From positions 3,837,039 to 3,901,038 of the forward strand of contig OZ025877.1 of NCBI GenBank assembly GCA_964019415.1: 64,000 nucleotides of DNA, in the 5' to 3' direction. This stretch comes from Ianthella basta (taxonomy: Eukaryota > Porifera > Demospongiae > Verongiida > Ianthellidae). Shown here one piece after another: positions 21,134 to 32,085 of this stretch; position 1 is the stretch's first letter, and every line of letters begins with the position of its first letter. A program made the position numbers and the translations under genes. Below the pieces are notes generated by a model. That model was not told the origin of the DNA. It saw nothing but the letters and a program-made list of their open reading frames with translations, and searched no databases.

Positions 21134-22570
21134 GGTCTGGCTAACCTTTTTGGTCAACCTCTGGTCAACCAGGTTTCAGCCTGTGTTTAGTGTTGCTAAT
21201 CTGGGTAACTAGTGCATGCAGTTGCCCAACTGTGCGCCATTCTTGATGGTACCATACAATCCTTTGTTCTCACCCCAGAAATCATTCTATTTGAATTTTC
21301 CCAATATAGCATGAATGCACGGTGTTGGTTATAGCCAACTATTATTATCAGCACTATCGATTATATATATATATATATATACCACCCCGAGTGTAGGTAG
21401 AGTGTTTGTGCTATATATACACCACCAGCACCATCACCACCACCACCTACCACCACCACACAGTGCAAGTTGCAATGTGCGCATGCAGTATGTGCGCCAG
21501 TGCTTCTATGAACAAGGCCACCAGTGCAAGTTGCCGAGAGTAACCACCCCGAGTGCAAGTAGAGTGTTTGCGCTAGTTGAAGGAAGGAAAAAACCACCAG
21601 CGCAAGTTGCTGAAGGTCAGGGGGACCGGGCACCAGTATTGATTGGCATGCAGTGGGGGACCACTATGAATGCAAGTACAGTGTTGGTGCTAGTCGAACA
21701 GCACAAGTTGGAGCAGGATGCAGCAACAGGTATGCAACTTGCACTTGGGCAGAACACGGTTCACATATAGTGAGGCCGTGCGTCTTCCCAGTACCCACTG
21801 ATTCGCTGTCTTCGCGCAGTAGGCACTCAGAATCGTCTGGAAACTCTCTCACGCTCGCGTAACCCCCAAATTCCGAGGCGCCCTTGGCGCTTGCACACAG
21901 TTCCTGGCAATGGGTTCCAAAGAGAAGCGTGCGCAGCGGCCCTTTCTTCCTGCCAGCCGCTTCAAGGAGGTCTTTGAGGTGCGAAATGTGACGTCACGAA
22001 ACGAACGCTATATTTTGGAGCGACTAGGGTGTGACGTTTGCGTGATGTCACAATAAAATGTCACCGTTCCAGACGTCACACTAGATTGTTAGCCTTCTAA
22101 TTGAACAGCAGAGTCTTTAATTACTATTCCCTGCTGAGTGCACAGCCTCATTGACCACTTGCACTTGCCTACAAAGTTTTGTGAGCATTTGCCGGATTTT
22201 TATATTAAATTATTATAGCACTCACTATCAGTATAAATGTGCTATAGTAATGATATGGGGCTATGGCATTTTATATTTGCAATTTGGCGTCACCTTGCAC
22301 GTAAACAAAGGCCTAATTAAAAATTCTGTCATATTTAAAATCGTTAAATTTCCCTTAAGTTTGCCATCTTACCAATGGTCTGTGCCACAGGGTGCCCAAA
22401 GTCCCCAAACATTATATTATATTATATTATATTACATTATTTTATGGCTTCAATACCCTTGTATTTTGCAACTGGCACTGTATATATATATATATACGTA
22501 ACCCCCTTCCGGTCACAAGGGCAATAGTTGGAGGTTTGTGCAGGTTGGAGGTATGCGCGTAACATATATA
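21134..22570. repeat. Unit B leading segment with (TA)n-bounded cargo
   Basis: 21171-21360 is the shared block start. (TA)n at 21363-21380 opens a cargo that ends at (TA)n 22481-22496 before cgtaacccccttccggtcac. The cargo has three degenerate repeats starting ccaccccgagtg or similar (21382, 21543, 21660), a cluster of CRE-like palindromes (21989-22079) and a (TTATA)n run near 22411-22440. Unit C has a different cargo between the same boundaries. Confidence 0.6.
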
Positions 22571-22928
22571 TGAGAAATTGGAATAATTGGAGTGCATTCA
22601 CCTGTACACCTGAAAGCTCTTCAATAGCTACTAAAGCTCACAGCAGGAGCAAAGTTAGGAGAATTTCTTGAAGAACAAGTCTTTTGAGTAAAAAAACTCG
22701 TGGGGCTGCTACCCCAACTCAAAATACTTGCTACTTCTGTTCCCTGTGCCAAGAGAATGGTGTCAAAGCTTGCAGAAAAATGGGACCAGCCCTACAGCAA
22801 AGTTATGAATGTGGTATATGATGCATGTTCAATTTCTCATTGCTCGAATCCTAAATCAGGTGCATCAGGGGCTCAAGAACGACCATGGGTCACACGATCA
22901 AGAGCCGATTTGCATTATTGCCAGTGAG
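22571..22928 (+). mobile_element. Retroelement relic, unit B (internally deleted)
   Basis: It matches 33692 onward, but about 785 bases present in unit C (from gttccctg at about 33865 to ccaagagaatgg at about 34650) are missing here. The tail still reads RMVSKLAEKWDQPYSKVM, which resembles a C-terminal block of the same retroelement class. Confidence 0.6.
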
Positions 22929-23254
22929 GGGCATGGCCCGTCAATCTAACTTGCCCCTCCCTATGACCTAACTGCACTCTACCTTTTTAATACATTTACT
23001 TCAATGCATTTATAGCTACATGACTGCATTGTGCATGGAATAGGCAGTACACATGCATGCCTACTATTGCTATCCATTATTAATTTTTATTATTCATAAT
23101 ATTACAGTGTTATTGCTACAGTTACACCATCACAATTTATGTATTATAAGAACATATATACATAGATACATATACACCAGAAGTGTAACATGTAGCCATA
23201 CAACAAAATGTCAAAACAAAAACAATATGAGGGCTGCCTGCAGCATCTTCCAAA

Positions 23255-23335
23255 AAGGGTTTACACTGGGATTTCAACCTGGAACATGCTATATATCAAC
23301 CACTCTACACTGTGTAGGCCAGTGCCAATGCATAT
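23255..23335 (-). repeat. tRNA-like SINE head, unit B
   Basis: Paralogous to 16309-16395. The B-box-like part is altered (gttgaaatccc) and a few bases are lost before the A-box-like part. Confidence 0.35.
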
Positions 23336-23901
23336 ATGGCTGACACATTCCTGCAAATTAAATGTCATTCTTTGATTCTGCCATGTATATATCTCTGGCA
23401 TTCTGGTGCAAAATAGGGAATGTGTTAAAATGCCATAAAGACCTGGTCATGTCCATCAGCTAGCATGACTATGCGTACCCTTTAGTATTTCAATTGATAC
23501 AGCTCCATCTATCTAGTCAAATGTCTCACACATTATGTGTTATCCTGTTGGATTTATGTTAGCCTTGGACGTCACTTTGCAAGAAACTGAAAGCCTAAAA
23601 ATTATTTTATCCAATTAAATATCCTTAAAATTTCTCATATTTCATAGTTATGCTGAGTACTTGTTCCATGTGGACTCCATGAAATTATAGTCTATGTACC
23701 TGAATTATATTTTACTTTAAATTATGTATTAATTTATGAAATTGCCATGGATCCCCTAGCATTGAACTGATCTGCAAGTTGACAGGTGTTGGGTGTATGT
23801 GGTTGTGATCTTATATATCAGTATTGATGTCAGGTAGGAAGTGCTTTGGGGATAGTAGGAAGCTCATGATCACCCTCTGTTTTCTGCTTCTATATACTTA
23901 G

Positions 23902-24258
23902 GACTTAGCAACCCTATCATATCAACAACTCAGAATGGCTCAGCAGTAAATGGATCACTGGTGTTTGGTGCTAACCAGTCCGTCAGTATTTGGTGTAGAG
24001 CTGCAAATACTGCAGGTTCCAATCAATTGCAAGGTCTTTTCTGGCAAGACATCAATGGCACTCGTCTACGCAGAAGAGGGCATCCGGACAACCCTAACAC
24101 TGATGTGTACATTGTGAATTTTGCCGGCAACATATACTCCTACAGTTCTATTTGGATTAGTGTTCTTCATTTCGATAACATACAGCCTTCTTATATTGGG
24201 GTCTACCAGTGCACTGCCAATTACAGTGGGATTTACAGAAATGAAACTGTGGAAATAG
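23902..24258 (+). CDS. Ig-like domain exon, unit B
   Basis: 357 nt, phase 1-1, intact. LSNPIISTTQNGSAVNGSLV, SVSIWCRAANTAG, LQGLFWQD, SSIWISVLHF and YIGVYQCTAN. It differs from unit C at about eight residues and from unit A at more, including basic RRRGH in place of HSRGH in the loop. Confidence 0.9.
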
Positions 24259-24819
24259 GTAGGTGAATAGGTAGCTACACACTGTGCTGCAGTACAACAA
24301 TATTAGCTAGCTAGCTACATGCATCCAGGACTTGCGTAAGCATTGCTTCATGAATTGAACCTATTAAATCACGAAATTATCCGCAGTAATGAAATGAATT
24401 CTATCCTTGGCCACTGGAACTTCATCTGTATACACTGCATAAATGACAAAGCTCATTCAAGCAATGGTGATCATAGTGGGAGGTCGAAGATGTCTACGCA
24501 AAAATTGATTCAACTTGTAGCTTATGTAGAACTTGTGATTCAAATCAGTGATTGCCTTGAGATTACATTAATTTTACCAGAAGAGCTTTGTCACTTTAAT
24601 CCCATTCACAATACTGGTGGGTATATATACTGTAGGTTATATACTGTAGGTTATATACTATAGGTTAATTAATAAGGTGAGCTTCATACACTCACATTTC
24701 ATATGTTGCCCTATGCTCATTTGTGTTAGCACTTGCATGGTTCCTTGTCCAAGGGCGGATGCCTGATTAAGAATTTGGTCTAATATAAATGTTTTAAATC
24801 TCCCATGATATCAAGGCAG

Positions 24820-24944
24820 GCATAGCAAATGCATGTTAATGAGTGCCTCCATATCTCCCAGGCAATGTGCTCCAATGTCGAGGCAACAGCAACTTGCTGA
24901 ATTCCACAACAGTGTACATTTTACTGCATGTTCGAATTCCATTG
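24820..24944 (+). pseudogene. Broken linker exon, unit B
   Basis: Equivalent of 18045-18161, but 125 nt long (8 more) and with TAA-TGA in frame at 24837-24842. The downstream VPPYLPGNVLQCRGNSNLLN is still readable. Confidence 0.6.
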
Positions 24945-24960
24945 GTGCGTATAACAAGAT

Positions 24961-25793
24961 ATAGATCCCGTTGCCATGGTAACGTGCGTCTAAACGATGT
25001 TTCTAAACGTCGTAGTTTCCCCGGGTGTTGTTTCGCGCCGTAGTCTATTTCGTCTAGCCGTGTTCTAATTCGACTCGCGGCGTTCGCGCCTATGCTCTAA
25101 ATAGCGATTTAGAGCATGGGCGTGGCACGCGCGTCGTTCGCGCTATGCTCTAAATGCCGATTTAGAGCATGGGCGTGGCACGCGCGGCGTTCGCGCCTAT
25201 GCTCTAAATAGCGATTTAGAGCATGGGCGTGGCTTGCGCCCGTGGCTATAGCAGAGAAGCTGCAGCTGCGACAACAATAGTAGCTAACTCCACAACATAC
25301 GATGCACAGTTCGCACGGCTTACTTGCTTCGTCGACAAACAGGGTAACGCAACAATCCGGCATGCAGCGGACGAACCAGAGTCGAGAAAGGAATTGGTTA
25401 CGAGCTGGGAACAGGCTTAGGACACCGCTCTGGGAAACGCTGTGGCTGACGGGGCTGTCAGTGAGTAAGCTTACGTTCAGCTTACGCGCCGCATCCACTG
25501 CCGGCCTTTAGGAACGTCTGCTGCGAGATGACAAACCCAATAACCAAACGACGTTTTCTCGGCCATTGTCAGAAATTGCCAACTACTTCCGGAAGACGCG
25601 TGATGACGCACGTACGACTAGTTAAACTGATTAGCTGCCGCTCCTTGCCCAATCGTTGGGATCTATAACACTTAAATGCTGACCAATCGGTGTCTCTGAA
25701 GATTTAGACCACTCAGCACTCGGGCGCTTCGCGCCCTCGTGCCTCGTGCTCTAAATCTCAGAGACACCTCTTGGTAAGCATTTAACTATTACT
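24961..25793. mobile_element. CpG-rich palindromic insertion in unit B
   Basis: Unit C lacks this segment: caagat is followed by ttaaaaagctac there. The insert has three tandem copies of a 53-54-bp unit (starts about 25081, 25135, 25188), each holding the palindrome atgctctaaat--cgatttagagcat. It ends in a nested hairpin (25672-25785), with about 36-bp arms around an inner gggcgc/gcgccc stem. CpG density is far above its surroundings. No protein is encoded. It may be a young non-autonomous element. Confidence 0.7.
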
Positions 25794-26286
25794 TAAAAAG
25801 CTACTTATATGCCTGAAATGGCCATTTAAATCTTGTTATGCCAAGGTCATATGATTATGGAAGGTGTGAACTTACAGCCACAAACATAATTGGCAGTTGA
25901 GTATGGGAAATTGTCAGATATACCTCTCCTTTAGGACTCTTGTGTCCACTCACGTGCTTAACTATTAAGAAAGGACTTGAAGTGTTGGTCATTTTCCATA
26001 TACCTTACCAAACCGCAGAGAGGCCTAGGCTTGCAATCATGTCCGTGTAGCGGGACTGCTGGCCATCCTTGTCAGTAAGGCACTGCTTTCCATTGGCATT
26101 CTCTAGAGCAGGACGTCACTAGATATAGCTGCATGTACTGGAAATATCACTCAGTTGCATGCTTTTATTCAATATTTCAATATTATCCCTCAGATACCAT
26201 ATGCATGTCCTTCCAATCAATTTTATACTGTTCACTGATCTCCCATCAGTTTCCATCAAATTATTGATTCCAGAATTGTAATAAGC
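25794..26286. other. Intron sequence, unit B, left of the Gypsy insertion
   Basis: Aligns with 18170-18740 and 36830-37395. No gene. Confidence 0.6.
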
Positions 26287-26547
26287 TGTGGTGTCGTCGA
26301 CCGATAAACTGTCACAGTGAACAACGACAACAATCACAACACTTGAACTATCAATCAACTCAACTGAACAAGTACAAGAAGTCGGAAAAGCAGCAAGTAC
26401 ACTCAGTCTAAGCACACTGAACCAAACACTACAACTCAGTCCAGGAACGTGACCACTTGAAAGGTGAGTACACAGGTGAGCACTCGATCAGACAATAACA
26501 GGTGACAGCTAAGCAATCAGAACAATTAATAAATAACACACATGACA
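26287..26547 (-). repeat. 3' LTR of the Gypsy element
   Basis: 261 bp, from tgtggtgtcgtcgaccg to cacacatgaca (plus-strand view). 257 of 261 bases match the other LTR. Confidence 0.95.
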
Positions 26548-26565
26548 ACTCCCTCCCCCTTAAAA
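26548..26565 (-). other. Polypurine tract of the Gypsy element
   Basis: Plus-strand actccctcccccttaaaa, purine-rich on the coding strand and directly beside the 3' LTR: the plus-strand priming site of reverse transcription. Confidence 0.75.
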
Positions 26566-26617
26566 AAGTACAGTAACACAACAACCCAGCAAGAGTAACA
26601 GAGTATCAGTGTTACAG

Positions 26618-29600
26618 TCAGTATCCGTATCTGTCAGGTGGTACGCGAACACGGGTAGGATAACGAGGGACAGTGGGCTGTGATGAAAGAGACACGTTTG
26701 TGCTTCTGGGTGAAGTCCGAGTAGGTGATGGTGCAGAAACTGGGTCTGATTCTGCTTCCATTGCAATGTCATCCTCTGTAACAGAGACAATCCCTCTGGA
26801 ATACATTCAGTCTCCGTTGACGTATCAAGATGTTTACGGATGTGGTCTTGATGCCGAGTCCACTCGCGTCCATCTGACAGTCGAACAACAAGTGACACAG
26901 GTCCGGAGGCTTTCAAGATAGATCCAGGTAGCCAGGTTTGGCCTGAACGAAAGTTGTGCGCATAGACCTGATCATTAACACTAAACTTGTGGATTCTAGA
27001 GTGTTGGTCGTGCGACTCTTTCTGCCGCTGTAGCTGTGCTTCCACTCTAGCTGTTGGGTCAGGCAGCACAAAGTCAAGACGGGAGTGCAGGTTTCTGCCA
27101 CACAATAGCTGCGCTGGTGATAAACCAGTGGTGCTGTGAGGAGTGATACGGTAAGAAAACAAAGCCCTTGCCAACCAATCTGCAACAGTGCCTTCACGCA
27201 TCTTCTTGAAGCTAGTTTTGAAAACTTGCACTGCACGTTCAGCTAGTCCATTTGAGGCTGGATGGTATGGCGCTGTCTTCGCACGCCGAATACCGTTTCT
27301 GCTGAGGAAGGTCTCGAATTCCTCGCTTGTGAAGCATTGGCCGTTATCTGTGACCACTGTGTCAGGTAATCCCCAGCATGCAAATGTTGTCCTTAATTCC
27401 TGTATGGTAGCAGCAGAGGTTGCTCCAGCCATTGGGAATACTTCAATCCACTTGGAGTATGCGTCAATCAACACAAGAAACTTGCGATTCTCCAATGGTC
27501 CTGCGAAATCCAAGTGAAGTCGAGACCATGGATGATTTGGCCAACTCCATGGATTCAATGGGGCTTGAGGAGGCAATCTTCGGCTCTGTTGACACTTCTC
27601 ACAAGCCTTTACCATGGCTTCAATCTCAGAATCAAGATGGGGCCACCAGAAGAAGGTACGGGCAAGGCTCTTCATCCTAGCCATGCCTTGATGTCCAGCA
27701 TGTAACTCCTGTAACAAGCGCTTTTGACCAGGCAGTGGCACTACGACTCGAGATCCCCAAAGTACACATCTGTCAAGCATAGACAGTTCTTCCCGACGAA
27801 ACCAAAATGGTTTCATCTCCTTGTCTGAGGGGCACTTGTCTGGCCACCCCTTATCCACAAACCTCAAGACTTGAGACAGAACAGGATCCTTTCTCGTCCA
27901 TCTCTTGATCTGGTATGCTGAGACTGGGCTCTGTGACAGTCCCTCTACCATGCAGACTGTTTCAGCTGGCAGTGGTGTGCTGATGGGCTGATCTGGCAAT
28001 GGTAATCTACTCATTGTATCGGCGTTGCTGTGGGCTTCTGTAGGCTTGAAAGCGATCTCATATTCGTACATAGCAAAGCCAATGCCCATCGTTGGATTCT
28101 ACCTGAAGCTTGGGGAGAAATCGACTTACGTTCACTGAACAGTGATATGAGTGCCTTGTGATCTGTCTGCAAGGTGAAGTGCTTACCGAAGAGATATGTA
28201 TGAAACTTCTTCACTCCAAAAATGCAGGCTAGACCCTCTCTCTCGATCTGTGAGTACTTCCTTTCAACTTTCGTCAAGGTCCTGGACGCAAACGCAATTG
28301 GCCTCTCTGAACCGTCTGGCATCTTGTGTGAGAGAACAGCCCCCACACCGCATGCAGATGCATCACAGGCTAGCAGGAGATCCATCTCGGGGTCAAAATG
28401 CACCAACACATCCGAGGAGGTCAGTAATTCCTTTGCAGCAAGAAAAGCTTCGTTGGCACTTCTGCTCCACTTCCAAGGAGTACCCTCACGAAGCAAGGCA
28501 TAGAGTGGGGCGAGAGTTGTGGAGAGGTTTGGCAAGAACCTTCCATAGTACGTTAGCAGGCCCAGAAGTGACTTCAGTTCATTCACGTTACTGGGTCTGG
28601 GTGCTTCCACGACTGCCTTCACCTTGTCAGGATTAGGGTGCAACCCCTCGGAATCCACATTGTGGCCCAGGTATACCACTGAGGAAACCATGAACTGGCA
28701 TTTGTTTCGTTATAACCGGAGGCCTGCTTGTTCCAGGCGGGTCAGCACTTCCTCCAGTCGTGACAGATGCTCTTCTTCTGTTCTACCAGTCACTAGGATG
28801 TCATCAAGGTACACCACTACTCCTGACAATCCCTGTAAAAGGCTCTCCATAACACGCTGAAAGATCGCAGGAGCCGATGACACTCCAAATGGTAGTCGAT
28901 TGTACCGAAAAAGGCCTTTGTGGGTGTTCACCACCACAAATTGCTTAGATTCCTCATCAAGTTCTATCTGCTGGTAGGCTTGGCTCATGTCAAGCTTTGA
29001 GAATGACTTCCCACCAGAGAGAGCTGAAAATAGATCTTCCACTCGAGGAATGGGGTACTGGTCAAGTTTCGCAGCCTGATTCACAGTCAACTTGTAGTCC
29101 CCACACAGACGAAGAGACTCCTTGTCACTCTTGAGGACAGGTACAATGGGCGCTGCCCAATCAGCAAACTGAACCGGCTCAACAATCCCCTCCTTTGTCA
29201 ATCGTTCCAGCTCCTCCTCAACCTAGCCTCGGAAAGCATAGGGAACTGGTCTTGCCTTGCAGAACTTTGGCGTGGCTGTAGGGTCAACATGAATCTTTGC
29301 CTTGAATCCTTTCAGAGTGCCGAGGCCAGGCTGGAAAAGGGCTTTCTTGCACTGCAGCAAACTCTCCAGTGGACTTGTTTCCATCTGGAATATCTCTTTC
29401 CAGTCGAGTCGGATCTGCTGTAACCAATCTCTCCCAAGGAGGCTCGGACCATCTCCCTGGACAACTGCAAGCGGGAGGAGAGCTTGTTGACCATTGTAAC
29501 ACACATCCACATCCAGGGTCCCCATAACTTGAATAGGTTGCCCAGAGTAGGTGTATGCTTTCACGTGTGATTCTTTCAGTTGCTTGTGTGATAGAAGACG

Positions 29601-29963
29601 TCTGTGAGTCTCTACCGAAATCAACGACAGTGATGCTCCTGTGTCCACCTCCATTTCTAGAGACTGACCTTCTACATCCACCGTGATTACCCAAGGTTTT
29701 GTATGGGCACTCTGTATGGCAAAGAGAGGATACTCTTCATCCTCCTGCTCTGTAACCTGATGCAATGAGACACTCTGACGGTCTCGAGCAGGCTTTGAGT
29801 TTGACTTGGCTTTGCTTCTGCAAACAGACTGTAGGTGTCCCACCTTCCCGCAATGGTGGCACTTAGCATCTTTGAAGCGGCACTTTGTAGCTGTGTGGCC
29901 CTTCTTACCACACTGATAGCATGTGAGTTCGGGCCTCTCTGCAGGACGTTTAGGAGGGCCCAC
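26618..29963 (-). pseudogene. Gypsy pol: protease-RT-RNase H-integrase, broken
   Basis: Zinc knuckles (CYQC...H, CHHC...H) lie at about 29820-29921 at the start of this frame, the protease active site DTGA near 29645, and the RT motif YLDD near 28811. RNase H begins with DASACGVGAV, and the integrase carries an H-H-C-C finger, LHLDFAGP, VTDNGQCF and SNGLAERAV. TAG at 29223-29225 lies between protease and RT, and TAA at 28710-28712 lies inside RT. The frame changes near 28085-28095 (RNase H to integrase) and near 26800 (just before the C-terminus ending RVPPDRYGY). The element cannot make its enzymes itself. Confidence 0.9.
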
Positions 29964-30535
29964 GGTATGAACTTCCCCTGGTAGAACAGTCTCCTGCGAT
30001 GGCTTGCACTTCGCAATTCTTGTGCATTCTTGGCAGCCGTTTCCAAGCTCTCCGACAGCTCCACTGCTCTCTGGAGTGTTAAATTGGGCTCTGAAAGTAG
30101 CCTCTTTTGAATGTGCTCCTCATTAATGCCGCACACCAGCCAGTCACGAAGAATATCCTCCAGTGTCGCACCAAAATTGCAAAACTTTGACATTGAGCGG
30201 AGCTCGGAAACAAACGCTGACACTGACTCACCGGACTTTCTGACTCGACTGTGGAACTTGAATCGCTCCACGATTTCGGAGGGCCGTGGACTGTAGTACT
30301 TGGTTAGCGCCTCAAGAATCCCTTCAAAAGGTAGGTCGGCCGGTTTCGCCGGCGTGATGAGGCTGCTGAGCTGCTTGTATACTGCAGGTCCTGCCACCAA
30401 CAAGAAAGTCGCCCGTTTCTGAACGTCTTCAGTGATACCGTTGACTTGAAAGTAGAACTGCAAGCGTTCCACATACTGGGACCAGTCGTCACCTTCTTTG
30501 AAGGAGGAAAGGTTGCCGATAGCTGCTGTCGCCAT
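29964..30535 (-). CDS. Gypsy gag
   Basis: ATG at 30535 (complement). About 190 residues open with MATAAIGNLSSFKEGDDW, the retrotransposon gag fold (YVERLQFYFQVNGI ... ILEALTKYYSPRP). The frame then shifts near 29965 before the zinc knuckles. It forms the particle that packages element RNA. Whether the shift is a mutation or a recoding site cannot be decided; no slippery sequence was evident. Confidence 0.8.
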
Positions 30536-30549
30536 CGTAGATCCGTTAT

Positions 30550-30565
30550 CCCACCTTCGTCGCCA
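30550..30565 (-). other. Primer-binding site, tRNA-Ser(GCU)-like
   Basis: Plus-strand cccaccttcgtcgcca, three bases inside the 5' LTR. It ends in CCA and resembles the 3' end of animal tRNA-Ser(GCU), a primer used by several Gypsy lineages. Confidence 0.6.
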
Positions 30566-30568
30566 CTA

Positions 30569-30829
30569 TGTGGTGTCGTCGACCGATAAACCGTCACAGT
30601 GAACAACAACAACAATCACAACACTTGAACTATCAATCAACTCAACTGAACAAGTACAAGAAGTCGGAAAAGCAGCAAGTACACTCAGTCTAAGCACACT
30701 GAACCAAACACTACAACTCAGTCCAGGAACGTGACCACTTGAAAGGTGAGTACACAGGTGAGCACTCGATCAGATAATAACAGGTGACAGGTAAGCAATC
30801 AGAACAATTAATAAATAACACACATGACA
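30569..30829 (-). repeat. 5' LTR of the Gypsy element
   Basis: 261 bp; it supplies promoter and polyadenylation signals for the element on the minus strand. Confidence 0.95.
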
Positions 30830-31055
30830 CAAGCCATAATTAATGATTGCTTACCAGAGAAAAGGAAAAGAGCACATGCTGTTTATGTGTGATTAGTTTT
30901 GATTAAGTGTCATTCAGTTATCTTGAAAACAACCATGCTGAAAATGTATTATTATTGAAAGCACTGTAATCACTGTGTGCACTGATACATGTTAGGCTAA
31001 GTGTTTGCAGGAATGCCTTTGCATTGCTATAATAATTATTATATCTTGCCTTTAG

Positions 31056-31265
31056 GGAATGTTACACTATGTCCAAGGGAGCACCTTTCTGTTCAAGGAA
31101 ATGGTTCAGTCAACTGTACTCAGAGTGATACTGGTCTATATTGCAACGTAACATGCAAGAATGGGTTCACGTTTGGAACCTCTGTGAATATTTCTCACCA
31201 TATTTACTGCCGTGATGGTGTGTGGGACTATTGGCAAGAAGGAAAAGAATTTCCCCACTGTCAAA
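31056..31265 (+). CDS. Variant sushi-like exon, unit B
   Basis: 210 nt, phase 1-1, intact. LCPREHLSVQGNGSVNC, GLYCNVTCKNGFTF, YCRDGVWDYW and FPHC. Same cysteines as the unit A copy. Confidence 0.85.
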
Positions 31266-31460
31266 GTGAGTGTATTCAGTGTTAAGTTAGCACATGCAGT
31301 AATAGTGAAGTGATAATGAACTGGAAGCAGTCATTATGCGCAATAGTTAATTAGTGATGACTAAGAAGTGGATGGATTGTATATAATTATATGATTTATA
31401 CATACCACTGTAATTAATTAATTAAAAATTAATTATTTTGATTGCTTTTTGTTTCTATAG

Positions 31461-31634
31461 GATCATGCGGTACCCCAAGGTATCTATCATCTGGGCAGAG
31501 ATATTATTCTGGCACCACTGTTGGGCACACAGTCACATACTACTGTAACACAGGGTACAGACTGACTGCAGGTAACTCTAGAAGAACATGTCAGTTGAAT
31601 GGACAGTGGTCAGGGAGTCACTCAGTTTGTGCAA
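31461..31634 (+). CDS. Sushi/CCP exon, end of unit B
   Basis: 174 nt, phase 1-1. SCGTPRYLSSGQRYYSGTTV, YYCNTGYRL, RRTCQLNGQWSG and HSVC. Intact. Confidence 0.9.
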
Positions 31635-31858
31635 GTGAGCTGTTGAAGTAACCTCAGCAAATAGTCTTGTTTTGTAGCATGCATATATTTTATTATATAC
31701 CGTACTCTGGTATTTTTGAATGGTAAATGTCATATCCCTCGGGTTCGCAGGGACCTCAGGCAATCTTTTCAAACAAGGCAGCAACTCGCCAAGACAGAGT
31801 TCATGATGAAAACCACAAAACTTGGTCTGGCCAACCTTTTTGGTCAACCTCTGGTCAA

Positions 31859-32049
31859 CCAGGTTTCAGCCTGTGCATAGTGTTGCTAAACTGGGTAACT
31901 AGTGCATGCAGTTGCCCAACTGTGCACCATTCTTGACGGTACCACACAATCCTTTGTTCTCACCCCAGAAATCATTCTATTTGAATTTTCCCAATATAGC
32001 ATGAATGCACGGTGTTGTTTATAGCCAACTATTATTATCAGCATTATTG

Positions 32050-32085
<36 letters not shown>

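Larger units (their letters stand above)
26287..30829 (-). mobile_element. Complete but disabled Ty3/Gypsy LTR retrotransposon
   Basis: Two 261-bp LTRs (26287-26547 and 30569-30829) start TG and end CA and differ at four positions, so the insertion is recent. On the minus strand come a primer-binding site, gag with two zinc knuckles, protease, RT, RNase H and integrase, in Ty3/Gypsy order. The flanks taagc and caagc are a probable 5-bp target duplication; unit C near 37393 shows the empty site taataagccataattaatg. Coding is broken by two nonsense codons and about three frame changes. Confidence 0.95.

Noticed and set aside
28196..28636. 146-codon plus-strand frame within the Gypsy element
   Set aside because: Shadow of the minus-strand RT/RNase H gene.
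29284..29694. 136-codon minus-strand frame in the Gypsy protease region
   Set aside because: Out of frame with the protease that carries the DTG motif.
29955..29980. Programmed frameshift between Gypsy gag and pol
   Set aside because: No evident slippery site or structure, and other frame breaks in the element make a plain mutation more likely.
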